Shown here piece after piece: positions 22,918-34,408 of a stretch of 64,000 bases of DNA. Origin of the DNA: Blakeslea trispora (Eukaryota; Mucoromycota; Mucoromycetes; Mucorales; Choanephoraceae). The position numbers were made by a program, and so were the translations under genes. The stretch spans positions 620,001-684,000 of the forward strand of contig JAIWNE010000005.1 in the NCBI GenBank assembly GCA_025331445.1, in the 5' to 3' direction. Under the pieces are notes generated by a model. That model was not told where the DNA came from and did not search any database. It was given only the letters and a program-made list of their open reading frames with translations. The first letter of the stretch is position 1. Each line of letters begins with the position of its first letter.

Positions 22918-23571
22918 TGTTGGACTTTCTCTTTTGCTGATCTCTTTCTCCCTTCTCGCATGACTATTCTTTTGCTTTTTAGTCCCCTTCAGTGAGGGAG
23001 CAGTAGAGAATAAGAGAGTTAGGAGTTGGAGTTAAAGGGGAGGATACTCTCACTCGGGATGTGACAGCTTCACTTTTTTTCTTTCTTTCTTTCTTTTTTT
23101 TTCGTTAGAGAGAGTTAGAGGGAGAGAGAGAGGGTGATGCCTGGACGTATGCTGGCTACCCTAGTCAAGTGAGAGCTGTGGTTCTTTGAGCTATGGTTCT
23201 TTACTAGGCAGGTTCAGACGTGGATATTAGAAGCAATTCGGGGAGTGCTTATGGAAGATGAAGAGCGGGGAGGGTACCCCTAGCATACAAGTTATGTTTT
23301 CTTCATACGAAATATGACACTCTTTTTCCTTTCGAGTCTTTGACATATGCGACACTTTGAGGGTATTGGTTACCTTTGCTCTCATTGCTTGTCGTCAACC
23401 CCTAGGGATCCTCAGTAGGACGTTGGTATGGTCTTCCCCTGTTTTACCTTACGAGGTCACTCAGGCGGTATCTCGCACCGTGAGCTAGAGAAGAGGGTAG
23501 ATTGAAGTCAACCTCCACGATTGGTTACCCTTGGAAACAGTTGTAATAAACTGGCTAATAGACTTCTAACA
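22918..23571. mobile_element. Possible solo LTR
   Basis: The 654-bp block begins TGTTGGAC and ends CTTCTAACA, the TG...CA pattern with short inverted ends (TGTTGGA / TCTAACA) common in LTRs. An AATAAA-like signal (TAATAAACTG) lies near the right end. The block and its left flank (from ~22780) are visibly richer in G+C than their surroundings. The 5-bp flanks (AGCAG and TTATG) do not match, so the boundaries are not proven. Confidence 0.35.
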
Positions 23572-23973
23572 TTATGTTGTTATAAATCCAATAAATAAAT
23601 ACTTGTTATAAAATCTTACTTTTCTTTTTTTTTACTTTTTTAACTTTTTCTTTTTGCTCGCTAAAGATGCATTTCTTGATCACTTAATTTTGTTGAATGA
23701 ATAAGAGTTCAATCAATTCAGTAAATTGTGCCTACATTCAATAAGCATTCTACTGAATGACACTAGGTTGCTCGATTACTGTTACTCTACTATGCTTATC
23801 AATTGCTTCATGATCCATCCTCAAGATTCATATATATTTTACCAAAATGTATTGGATCAAATCCATACTCTAGAGTGCATCTTTTTTTAAATAGAAAATT
23901 TTTGAAAAACGGACATTTTTGAGATCTTAAACTCCGCTTCCATATTAAGAAGAAAATTTTTTTTTGCGAACTT

Positions 23974-26811
23974 TTATTGGTTAGTTCTCAATTTTCTGTG
24001 AGACTTATGCAACTTTGAGAATTGCTCAACCAGAGCGAAAGTTTCTTTAACGTCTTTGCCTTGTGCATAAGCTCGAATGTATGCAAAGCTCTTATTAAAG
24101 AATTTTCTGATAATCAATGGCTGCTCATCAGGAGGGCAGACACTATCCAAGAAGTTGTGAATATTCCTATCCAGTGATTGGAAGGAATAATCACACTCCC
24201 GGCGTGCTTCTCTCTTGGCAGCGCCCCAGTACCGCTCAATCCAATTACATTCGCAGTGGTACTTTGGGTAAAGTTCAAACATAAAGCCATTGTTCTCAAT
24301 GACTTCGGCAAGGATGGACTTCTGCTGAAGAAAGTCCGGCTGAACTTCCAAAAGGTGAACAGCACAACACCTGCGAGATTCAACGGCCACATTGTTGCAA
24401 TAACGGACCATGGCGTATCTCTCTTGTTCGTTCAAGAAAAGCTTACGATCCGCAAGAATACCTCTGATGCCTACGAAATATTTCTTCTTTTCTCCACCCT
24501 TATATTGAATGTTACTATAATGTCGTATAAAATGCAATTGTCTAGCAAACAACTTACAGCATGAGTTTTTGCATGGATTTTTCGGTACTCGTTTGTTTTT
24601 TCTTGCATGCTTTTCTTTTGGAAGTGTTGTATAAGTAGGTTCTCAGCAGTAACAAAAGAGACAAAGTACGACTAAGACTCAACTTTTATTGTTTTGTCCG
24701 GATTAAGTTCAAAGTAAATTGAATGAGCTTTCTAACTAGTCAAGAATCTATCTCTATTTATACTATTCTATTGATGATGGAAAGTGACTTGGTCTTTGAT
24801 GCACAATGTCTATCTTCGTTACACCTTATCTTATCTACCAATGAACAACTATTTATAGCAGGCCAACTTTTATGACTTCTTGCATTGAGACATAAATAAT
24901 TAAGCAGTGACATCTTCATAGTTCTACAAGACTTGAGATATTAATATCACCATCATTATCATATGACATCTTGTAACTATTGTGAGTCTAGATATTCTAT
25001 TTGTTAATCCTGCAATGATAGCAGTGACATTTGGTTGTCAGGCTAGACACTCCATTCTATAGCTCTGTTACAAGTGACTGTGTAATACGTCTCTTTATTT
25101 GGTAGTTTATGATCTGAGTCTAGACAGAGGTTACATGTCAACTATTGTGCTGTTCGATACATCGTTCGATACAACAGGAAGTACACCTTCTGTTGCTCAC
25201 AGTAGTTGTACTCCCTTTCGACGTAGAAAGACTGGTCAGAGAAAAGGCCTTGACCTGCATCATCGTTCTTTATCTCTATTGCGTTCATATTCATTCTTTT
25301 TGCAACCGGAGCGCTGGGAGCAAAGGCATTATGGTTACTGCTTTGGCCGAGAAGAAAGACTGCAATACAATCAGGATGAAGGGCTTTGAAAAGAGGTATA
25401 GCCTCATCTTCAAGTTGCTCCTTCATATGCTGACTGGTCCAGTAACCTTGATACTGCGATCCAGGATAGAAGATCTTTCTTCCAGAGAGTACCCGTCCGT
25501 TTACCTCTCCTCTCATAGTTCCATGGCAGGGGCATTGAAACTCGGACACCATGATGGATCTGCCTTGTGACTTAGGAAGACAGTAGCTTTCGTTATTTTC
25601 CACCCATGAGTACCTTTGGAAATCATTAGCGTAGAAAGTACTCTCATCGTGAGTAACAAGCACATGCTGCTTCATGCCCTCAGGCAACTCAGGGGGAGTA
25701 ACTACGGCTGTATCGAATTCGTTGTATTGCTCCGAATACTTGAGGTATTGCTGCATTCTTTGAGACCATGCAGCACGGTACTCGACAACATCCTCACGCT
25801 CGTGTCCATCAAAGTACAGAACTTTGCCTATTAGTATTCAAGAAAAACGTTAGAAGATTTCAATCAAAGATCGTGTTTAATCAAGTTACCAAGGTGCTTG
25901 AAGTTGAATCCCCAAGAAATGAGCTTTCTTCTCACAGACTCGGCAGAAAGAGGCCAGACCGCACCACCATCCACCAGCAATTCTTCATTTAAAGTCGATG
26001 CTTCGATTTTCTTTGGCAAGATGACATTCCGAAGCTGATTGACTAAAGCAGGGATACTTCTTTTGGCCTTTGGTTGGCTTCTAAACCATTCGATTGCCTT
26101 CATCTTGATGTCATTGTCATCAAGAACTGACACTCTTTTACTGTGCCCTCCCTGAGCACCGAGAGGAATGGTGTAAGAGGCCAAGTATTCAGCTGCTTGC
26201 TCTCTGATAACCTTGGCCCGATAGCTGGTGGCTTTGTGCTTGTACACAATCAATGCTGCCTCCATAGATGCCTTCATCTTACGCCATTCACCACTGCTAG
26301 CCATTATTCTGAAATAATGGTATACAGCGTCGTACTTGGCCATTTGGGAGATTCCCAATTTGTGTTGTTCAGATTGAACATTTGTTCTAGGGGCAACAAA
26401 GGCACAAAGGCGAACCAATGCATCTTCAACCTGAGTCTTATAATCGATTGCGGGTTCGATATCAGCTCCGGGCTGAACAGCTGGTGTGTTGACAGGAGCG
26501 AAGAAGCTGTCAATTCTTGCATTTCCTCTTGCAATCTCTCTGTTTCTTTGTGCGATACGACGCACGTGTCTATCACTGTGTGCTCCAGAGTGACTGTACC
26601 TTTGAGTTGAAGCCTGAGCTTCCGAATTCCACGCCAATTCAACCGTGTTTTGAATAGGTTGCGAGATCTCGACAACCTGATCAACCTCCATCTCCTCAAG
26701 CATGGGTTGGGGTGAAACAGTAGCATTTTGAAGACTAGTAGTCTCTTTGGCTTTTGCTGCAAGCTTTGACAAGTTTGCCATTCTTTGCTTTTTGGATGAT
26801 ACTTTGGGCAT
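23974..26811 (-). pseudogene. DDE transposase of the Tc1/IS630-like element, split by an LTR and lacking one catalytic Asp
   Basis: Exons on the minus strand: 26811-25890; 25827 to ~25177 continuing from 24619 to 24558 (interrupted by the LTR); and 24498-23974. Intron 25889-25828 has a TCTAAC branch site. Intron 24557-24499 is GT-AG. Exon 1 is a basic N-terminal DNA-binding part (KKQRMANLSKLAAKAKE) with QRNREIARGNARIDSFF and a helix-turn-helix region. Exon 2 has KVLYFDGHEREDVVEYR, then VTHDESTFYANDFQR, where the first catalytic Asp lies. The next block reads AVFLLGQSSNHNAFA: Gly occupies the position where this family has Asp (codon GGC in place of GAC-type). The Glu block is YHCECNWIERYWGAAKREAR. 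With the LTR taken out, the frame runs through the junction without a stop. Confidence 0.83.
24625..25176. mobile_element. Solo LTR inserted in the transposase gene
   Basis: The 552-bp block begins TGTTGTATAAG and ends CGATACAACA. The ends form a perfect 8-bp inverted repeat (TGTTGTAT / ATACAACA). It is flanked by the 5-bp direct repeat GGAAG (24620-24624 and 25177-25181), the footprint expected of LTR-element integration. No internal retroelement genes remain, so it is probably the product of LTR-LTR recombination. Confidence 0.88.
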
Positions 26812-27251
26812 TGTTTTTGTATGTAATGAAAATGGAAATTTTGAATTTTGACAAGTTCCTGTATTTTTTGATACGATTTTATTTGTGTAACAACAAATGA
26901 AGCAATTTGATTGGCTGAAGGTTTAAAATAGAAAAGTTCAAGTACCGAATTTGAACACAGTGCAGTAAAATATTGTGGACATATTTTGCTCTTCCAGCTT
27001 AAGGACCTCAACTTTGAAGGCAAACAAATTTTTTTTTTTGCAGAAGCTTAGTAACTTTTCCACCGTACGTTTTTAGATAAATGTATTTAGAACACTTCTA
27101 CGGAGGCAGAATTTAAAAAAAGTCAAATCCCATCTTTCCTATACATTTTGAAAAAAATCCAAAAAATGTCCGTTTTTCAAAAAATTTACTATTTAAAAAA
27201 GATGCACTCTAACTGAATAGACGTTCTCTTTTACTCCAAAGCAGATTGCCT

Positions 27252-27575
27252 TTAACCTCCATGGGCTCTTGTCCAATATACTTCTATAAAAATAGCACCT
27301 TTGACATATTCGAAGATGAAACAATTAAGATTGTTTGTGAATTCAGAGCCGTTGTCCGATTGAACGGTCTTGCTTAGATCAAACAAGGCGAGGATGGAAA
27401 GCATCTCTTTAGCAATGGTCAGTGCTGATTTGTGAATTAAGAAAGTGAGGATATAATGCATTCCTGATCTACAAGCAATGAAGAAAGTAACCGATTTAAC
27501 TGCGTCTTTTGAATGTTCCTCTCCCAATTCATGTGCCAACACTGCTATGACAATATTGTAGCGATAAGTATACAT
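27252..27575 (-). pseudogene. Retrotransposon integrase core fragment
   Basis: About 107 codons resembling the rve integrase core of Ty3/Gypsy-type retrotransposons. It has CRSGMHYILTFLIHKSALT, then TVQSDNGSEFTN, which holds the second catalytic Asp, and ends in a VYWTRAHGG motif like the GLVERAHG that follows it in the family. The rest of the pol gene is absent. It abuts the Tc1/IS630-like element with only ~40 bp between, so that element may have landed in or next to an old retrotransposon. Confidence 0.7.
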
Positions 27576-27790
27576 CCGACAGTCAACTCCAGTTTATCCA
27601 ATCTCTACACTAAGCTTTTCTTTCTCTACATGTGCAAACACACCTCTCATTTTAATGTATGGCTATGACTTGATTATTTTATTCATAAGAAAAAATTATA
27701 CAAAAGAACCAATATTTTATTCTATAAAAAAAAACAGTAGCAAGAAAAATACGAACTTCTTTTAGTTCTCAAAATAACTGTTCAGTTATC

Positions 27791-28084
27791 ATGATTAACA
27801 GGACCAACCACGAGAAGGTAGAAGTTCAACTGATCCCAAAAAAGTTAACAACACCTGCAAGAGATGATGTTGTCGACATCCGCATCTTACGCGTTGGCAA
27901 AAACGACTGTGGCAAGCCGTTTGAGCTGTGCAAATGAGTGTTTGATGCTATCTCCCGGTCTCACTTTGTCGATGTCCCTTTTGCAAAATAACTTCAAGAC
28001 CACATTACTAAGCTCAGGCTACACCATCCATTACGCGCGGGCGATAACGCTAACGCTAAGGCACTGTGCGGCAACTTCCAGGTA
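27791..28084 (+). pseudogene. Degenerate retroelement-like ORF
   Basis: An ATG at 27791 opens 48 codons (MINRTNHEKVEVQLIPKKLT..., DDVVDIRILRVGKNDCGKPF) to a TGA at 27935-27937. Protein-like sequence continues in the same frame (VFDAISRSHFVDVPFAK) and then, after a frame change near 27990, as LQDHITKLRLHHPLRAGDNA. The pattern is that of a decayed protein gene; position and style suggest a gag-like or LINE ORF1-like relic. I do not recognise the family. Confidence 0.4.
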
Positions 28085-28754
28085 GCAAAGAAAAAAAGAA
28101 AAAAAATTGTTGAGCCAAACCTCGTTTTACGTTTTAAGAGGTCTTTGGAATTGTTCCGGCAACCGGAAATCTACGTCATACTATATGATTTTAGAGATAT
28201 GTCCAAAAATTATCGCCCCGCTCCGTTTTGACTTTTCTCAATATACACACTGTCGATTTTTTTAAAAAAAAAAGACATCATTGTGTGAGGAATTACAGAG
28301 ATTTTTTTTTTCTGTCTCATTACTTTTTCTGCTTTTTGTTAAACTTATACAACCCATAATGAAAAGTATGTTTTTTGCAAAAATTCCCTATGAAATAGCA
28401 GGCAATTAAAACTCAGAAGGACGTCGTTTCTTCATCATTGTTCTCTTCTGACATGTACTTTTTCATGCTAAGTATGTAGAAGAAGAAAAAAGAAAAACAA
28501 TGGTAGTAGTCTCGATTTTCTACCACCATTTTTCGTAGAGTAGTCAACTTTTTCAAAAAAAAAAAAAAAAGAGAGTGCTGTTCTGTATGCTCAGCTCAGC
28601 TCAAAAATTATGGCAGTCCAAAACGGCAGCCAATCAATTTGGTCATGGATCGGGGATGTTCGTCGGTGATGTTTTAGTTTTGATTGAGCTCATTTGAAAG
28701 GAACGATGATTGAGATTTAGGCAAAGGATATTTTATTTTGAATTACAAAAGCGA
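28085..28754. other. 3' flank of the Helitron, no gene recognised
   Basis: AT-rich with several A and T runs. It should contain the Helitron 3' terminus (hairpin followed by CTRR on the minus strand). I could not locate it confidently. Confidence 0.4.
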
Positions 28755-31700
28755 TTATGAGTGTCTTTTAGTTCTAACAATTTCTACTGCATCTACATCA
28801 GCAACAAATTTTCTTTTGATATTAAGTGGCATTTCAACCCCGAAAAAGTACAAGTCTTCGATCTTTCTTACTCGAGACATGGCAACGTAGAGTTGGCCAT
28901 GGGAAAGCATGTTGTCCAAGTGGATACCTACACAGTCGATGGTTGCGCTTTGGGCTTTGTGGATGATGGTGGCGAAAGCAGGAACGATAGGAAACTGTGC
29001 CCTTGCATAGCTAGTACCAGGCACTTGGCGACTTATGCGCTGTATCCAGTAGATAGCGTCATCTCCATTTGGCAGTGTCTTCTTTAAGCATATGTTTTCC
29101 TCCTCCATATATTCAACCAAGGCAATGGTACCATTTACCCATCCACTGGGGACATGCAAGTTATGGATGACCATGACAGGCATATCCGGCTTTAGAAGGA
29201 GGTTATCCGCGAGTCTTGTTTCTCTCAAAGCAATTTTAGCAGTGCGTTCGTTTCCCACAAAAGAATCATTTGCCTTGAACTGCATTTCTTCACCAGGGAA
29301 ATCAGCAAAGTCCTTTTCATTGGCAGAAGCAACCCGTTGTCTAGTTGTATAGAGGCGTAAGCAGGAAAGAGGAAGGTCGGACTTGAGAACTGTTCTCTCA
29401 TTGATGAAGGAGATAACGGATTCGTCAAACTGATAGTTGCGTACTTTGTTTAATATTTCAACAAATCGTTCATCTTGTTGGCGAACAGGATTAGTGAGAG
29501 AAAAGCGAGGAACAGCGTTGAATAATTCAGACTCCCAGATCTTGCCTTCTTTATGCTGGATTGGTAATAGTTGAGCAACATCTCCAAAGAAAACGATTTT
29601 GATGCCTCCCATGATGGTGGCTCTTTGGGTAGTCTTGACCAATGCATCATTTATAGATTCAAAAAGTTTGGCGCTTATCATAGAATATTCATCTATTAAC
29701 AAAAGGATCTTTGGATACAGCTTGACATATTGATCGAGAACCAAAAAGTTGGGAACAGCAGATACATTTGTCAAGCCAAAGAATCTATGCACAGTCTGGC
29801 CAGCAATATTGTGAGCAGCGACACCTGTTGGTGCAAGCTTAAAGACCTACACAAAATCATCACAATGTTAATTAACTGCAATTGGCAAGATGACTTGCTT
29901 TTTCCTCAGTTACCTTATAATCTTGCAATCTATAGTGTCTTTCTAACATTCTTAGTACAAACGACTTTCCTGTTCCAGCAGCTCCAGAAACAATGGCAGT
30001 TGAGTTAAGCTCGAGTTCTGTAGTAACCTGTGAAAAAATACTTTTTTGACTTTGATTAGCCATAGATTGCATCATAGAAAGTTCATCACGACAGGTATCG
30101 AGTCCTCTTTCAATATCAGCAATGTCATCGAGCGAAGTGATGTTGACTCTTCTATGAGCTTCTATCAGGCCTTCGTTGAGAAGATGCTCATAATAATCCA
30201 TTCAACTAAAATTAGTATCTTTGAGCTACTCTTATTGTAGTCAAGTGCAACTAACCTTTAAATGTTCCAAAGGGGCTCATTTTCTCTTGATAAGTAGCAT
30301 TAAATATGGCATGTTTCAGCACAATTTGCTGGTAATAGAAGCTTTCACCATTCATCTCGCTTTGATTGAACGTTCTCCAGAAGAGTGGTTTGTCTTTGAT
30401 AAGCTTAAACAGAAGTTTGCGGAAGCATTGTATATATTCTGGTAACGGTTGAGGATAAAAAGGTCGAGTAACATCTCTTACAGTGGTGTATCTGATGTCT
30501 GTGTATACTCTTTTGTAGAAGCTGAAGAATTGTGGCATGGTCAAGTTTTCTGCACCTTCTCGCTTTTCATATATTTCTATAAAGAAAAAAGTTTGAGAAT
30601 GTGTCTATGTATAGTTGTTTGTAAGTAAGCAACATACCAACTGGAGTGAGCGAATAAATTTTGTCATCTTCAGAATCCAGTTCCTTGATATTAGTTCGCA
30701 AACGTCTTGTGTCTTGACCTATAAGGCTGGTGCTTAAAAACAACACATTTCTGGAGTTACTGTGCTTTCTCCATCCCATCAAGTCGTAAGTTGCTTCTAC
30801 TGCTCCAACGATACGAGTCGAATAGTGCTCTTTTTCTGACACATATGAAGTTCTCTTGTAGTAGCCCTGATTTTGCAGCTGTATGTTTTTTAGCAAAATC
30901 TTTGTTTCATAATCATCTTTTGCTAAATACTTTGCAAGGTATCTAACAGCTTGCGGCCCGTCATTGTATTGAATATCCATAGATGTACGGAAAACAGCCA
31001 AGAGGTAAGGGTTATAATTGTTGACATAGGCATCACCAACATCACGCTTGTATGTACAACGGCTTTCTGAGTCAATGACAGTAACTGGAGAGTAAGGTTT
31101 GGGATAACCAAAGCGGCATTTTCTTGTTGGATCACCCTTTTTGCAATAGCTATAAATTGACAGTTGATGATCAGCACCTTTTGTTTAAGAAAAAGTTGAC
31201 ATAATGAAACTTACTTGAGATTGCATTTGTGAAGTTGCAATCGATTAACCAGTCCATGCATCATAGGGTCATCATTAGTAGTGCCTTCAGGGAACCAAGT
31301 ATGAACAACATTCATTTCTATGAGCTCTTGAACTGACTTGTTAGTCCATAGCACCATATGGATGTGAGGGCTGCCTCTGTCTTGAATCTCCATGACCCAG
31401 CTGAATTCCTTGATACCACCAATTTGTGCAGCAAATTTTTTGCAAATGTAGTCTGTAAAGAATTTTTGCCATTTTCTTTTAAAGTGCAGAGTAAAGAGGA
31501 CAGGATCTTCCCAGGGAAACTGAACATTGTCTCGAAGGATACCTTTGAAGTCTTCGCTCTTGTCATCGCAAGTGAATGTTAAGAAAAGTTGAGGAGCACC
31601 CAAGTTTTCAAAGATACACTGGAGATCTAAGAAATTCTTTCTCTTGTATGCATATGATGAACGGATTCGAGGCGGAACGGTGGAAACTATGTTCTTGTTC

Positions 31701-32710
31701 ATTTTTCCTGTAATGGGGTTGACTACATCCCTTTGTCTTAGATTGTTTCTTCCTTTGGTAGATACCACAAACCGATTGGCAGACGCAATATTTCTCTTTT
31801 CGATCAAATCCAACATGAAGAACAAGAAGGAAGGATCTCTTGCAAATCTTCGGTCTTGAATAAGCAATCTGCTTTTTGCATAAGAAGATAGGCTCTCTTC
31901 TTTCATGGTTGCAACAGAGACACCGCCTTGATTCTCGGGCAAACCGTAAATCCCTTCTTGAGCAGAAAACTCTGGCAAATTCTGAGGAACCAATGAGTAA
32001 TGGCCGGTACAATTGGTATAAATGTATGGGAAGATGAGGGCCAAAAGGCTAGGGTGAGAGTACCGGATCATTTTTCCAACATTGTCTTCGCCTATGATCA
32101 AATCCTTGAACTCAACGTCGGTAGCCTGGGGATTAGCATCTTCGTTTGCAAAGAGAGCATTGTTCAACCATCCTTTTTCAATGTCTACATGCTTCTTGTT
32201 CTCAGAGATGTGGTAGTTGACCAAAGAAAAAGTTAGTTTGGGCATGTCATAGCGTGCCAACAAAGGGTGTGTTTGCTGCAAAGCACGGTAAGCGTCTTCA
32301 ACCTTCTTCTTTCTAATCAAAGATGGGTCACCACGAACAAAAAACAAACTCAAAGTACCACCGTAAGCCATTTCGGCGAATTCGTAGTTGTGGGTTGTAT
32401 ACATAGGGCCCTTGACTTCAAAGTGACCAATTCTTCCATGACACAATGTCGACTTTCTTGTAATCTGGGACATGAGCTTGATAGGAGACAAGACTGATCT
32501 TTCTCTGTAATCGAGATCCTTTGTCTCAGGAGCAAGGTCACCTGAATTGCATAAATGTTAGTAACAAAATACAAGCAGCCATAATTTTACTGTACCTGGA
32601 TACACCATTGAGAATTTAGAAAAATCTGCAGGCAACGTGTGGACATGATCCTTGCACACCATCTTTATAGATTCATCCTTAGTAGATAACAAATTGCTTC
32701 CATCTTTGCG
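28755..32710 (-). mobile_element. 5'-truncated Helitron coding for RepHel (HUH endonuclease plus Pif1-like helicase), with one frameshift
   Basis: Helitrons move by rolling-circle replication using one Rep-helicase protein. Exons on the minus strand: 32710-32596, 32541-31215, 31149-30637, 30576-30256, ~30201-29914, 29846-28755. The Rep part has LGAPQLFLTFTCDD, the HUH motif DRGSPHIHMVLW and the paired tyrosines VRYLAKYLAK. A Cys/His stretch (YCKKGDPTRKCRFGYP) lies between. The helicase has Walker A SGAAGTGKSFVLR, then KLAPTGVAAHNIAGQTVHRF, Walker B LLIDEYSMISAKL and motif VI GQLYVAMSRVRKIEDLYFFG. After splicing 30255-30205 the helicase frame is off by one base (a TGA directly precedes the ATG at 30201), pointing to a one-base deletion. 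The long N-terminal region usual before the Rep domain is missing upstream of 32710. Termini were not found. Confidence 0.87.
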
Positions 32711-34408
32711 CTATGCAAAGCCCTCTTAACAATACAAATCAGTTCTGTTTATTATACAAAGAATGGAAGCAAAGGCTTTTAACTGCAGGCTTTTGATTCA
32801 AAGTTGATGGTAGAAAAAGAAACCAAATCCAATAAAAAGCACTTTTATGAGCATATGCAATTAGGAACAGCCATTTGAGGGCTTTTACCTAATGACAAAA
32901 CTGGAGAAGTAAAATAAACAAATTTTATCGTTGGAAAAAGAGAGAAAGAAGGCGTTTTCTTTGTTGATATGATGTTTTTCATTGGAGTAAATACCACCAC
33001 TTTATATCTGTTTCTGAAAAGGGAACAAAGGCAGACAAGAAGTGCGTCCCATGATATCGTTTTATTGAAAAATGGAGGGGAAAGATCATGGGGAAGAAGC
33101 TTTTATGCTTAGTTGTTCATAAGGCCAGAGTGATAAGGTAGATGCAAAGAAAGAGAGGTTTAATTAGAAGTAAAGACAGTTGTAGAAACTTGTGATATCT
33201 ATGATTATTATAAGCAAATGAGACATCAAATAGACTTTTTATTTAAATGAAGAGAAAAAAGTGTTAAACACGATAAAAAAACTCTTCTTAAGGCAATCTG
33301 AAACGGTAGATTGTAGTTCAGATGCGGTAAATACTGATGAGACACAATTATAGAGAGACAGACAGTTGGATAAACAATAATGAGGCACAGTTGGTGTGTC
33401 TCAAATAACCCTTTACTGTCTTTCACTATCATACAAACATCAGTTTCATTCAGCTATCAAAAACATAGCGACTGCTGTCTATCGACTCTTGGAATAGTGT
33501 ACTCCTATTATATGTATCTTCTACCCTGAATCTCGTCAATGTACCTTTCTTATCTCTAGTCTACAGGTTGGCAAACACACTCAATTTCATTGGATTCAAA
33601 AACCATTTTACTTTTGCTTTTTCTGCACACCCCAATCATCCAACCAGTACTTTCGAAATGAACCAGCTGGGAAAGGCAATATCATTCTTCTCTGAGGCTG
33701 CAGACCAATTAAAGATATACAAAGAGCTTCTCATGAATTGTATCGCAGCACACTCATTATTTTAATTGTATTTCAACATATCAGCCAATATCATCAAAAA
33801 CCATTGCAACTCAAGATACCATGGCAACACATGTTTTTTTGCATCTCAAAATAAACCTTTCTTTTTTTGCAGTCTACATTAAAGTCAACAAAAGATAGCA
33901 GAGTCCAAACGCTTCTTGATTCGATGTTGTTCACACATGTTTGAAAGCCCTTATTGTCAAAAATGTTCTCTTATAAATGAATATTGGAAGCGAGAGCAAG
34001 CACAACAGACAAAACTCCCTACATATCTTCAAGAAACAGATGCTAACAATAACCAATGTCAAGAGCCAATTTGTTCAATAACATGAATGACCTTTATATC
34101 TAAGCATATTCGATTTGAGCTTTATATTTCACTCTAAATGCAAATGGCTTAATGAAGACCCTTATAAAAAAAGCTTATGTATGTTCTCTAAACATTCACA
34201 CTTGTACTGAGTTTTCCCTTTTTTGTCAAGACACATCGTAACAACTGATGACTCAATTCAAGCACAAAACACAATAAACAATAGGAACAGGCATATATGT
34301 GGTCTTTTTTTGTTGTTGTTGAAATGTTTATTTTTCAAGTACTAAAAGTTGATTTAAAAGATATTGAAAAACGTGCATGGCTTATAATTTTTTTTTGTGT
34401 AAAAGAAT
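32711..34408. other. Intergenic, holds dispersed repeat copy 2
   Basis: No conserved gene. Apart from the repeat at 33061-33375, the sequence is AT-rich. The ORF at 33568-33765 has no recognisable motif. Confidence 0.5.
33061..33375. repeat. Dispersed repeat, copy 2
   Basis: Same orientation as 19720-20015, sharing the GTGTTAAACAC palindrome and the following CTCTTCTTAAGGCAATCTGA block. Both copies flank the mobile-element island, about 13.3 kb apart. Confidence 0.75.

Larger units (their letters stand above)
23873..27209 (-). mobile_element. Tc1/mariner/IS630-like transposon, 3337 bp, carrying a nested LTR
   Basis: The element is flanked by TA on both sides (23871-23872, 27210-27211). The termini are inverted repeats: GAGTGCATCTTTTTT at the left, and its reverse complement ending GATGCACTC at the right. 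Similarity continues inward for about 50 bp through the block GAAAAACGGACATTTT. It codes one transposase on the minus strand. A 552-bp LTR is inserted at 24625-25176. A truncated copy of the right end lies at 2566-2809. Confidence 0.88.

Noticed and set aside
25142..25756. Treating this as a separate gene ending in LYRTMYRTAQ
   Set aside because: The last ~11 codons run into the inserted LTR; the real exon continues on the other side at 24619.
27864..28085. Plus-strand ORF of 73 codons (MMLSTSASYALAK...)
   Set aside because: A different frame of the same strand gives far more protein-like sequence, so this is a shadow.
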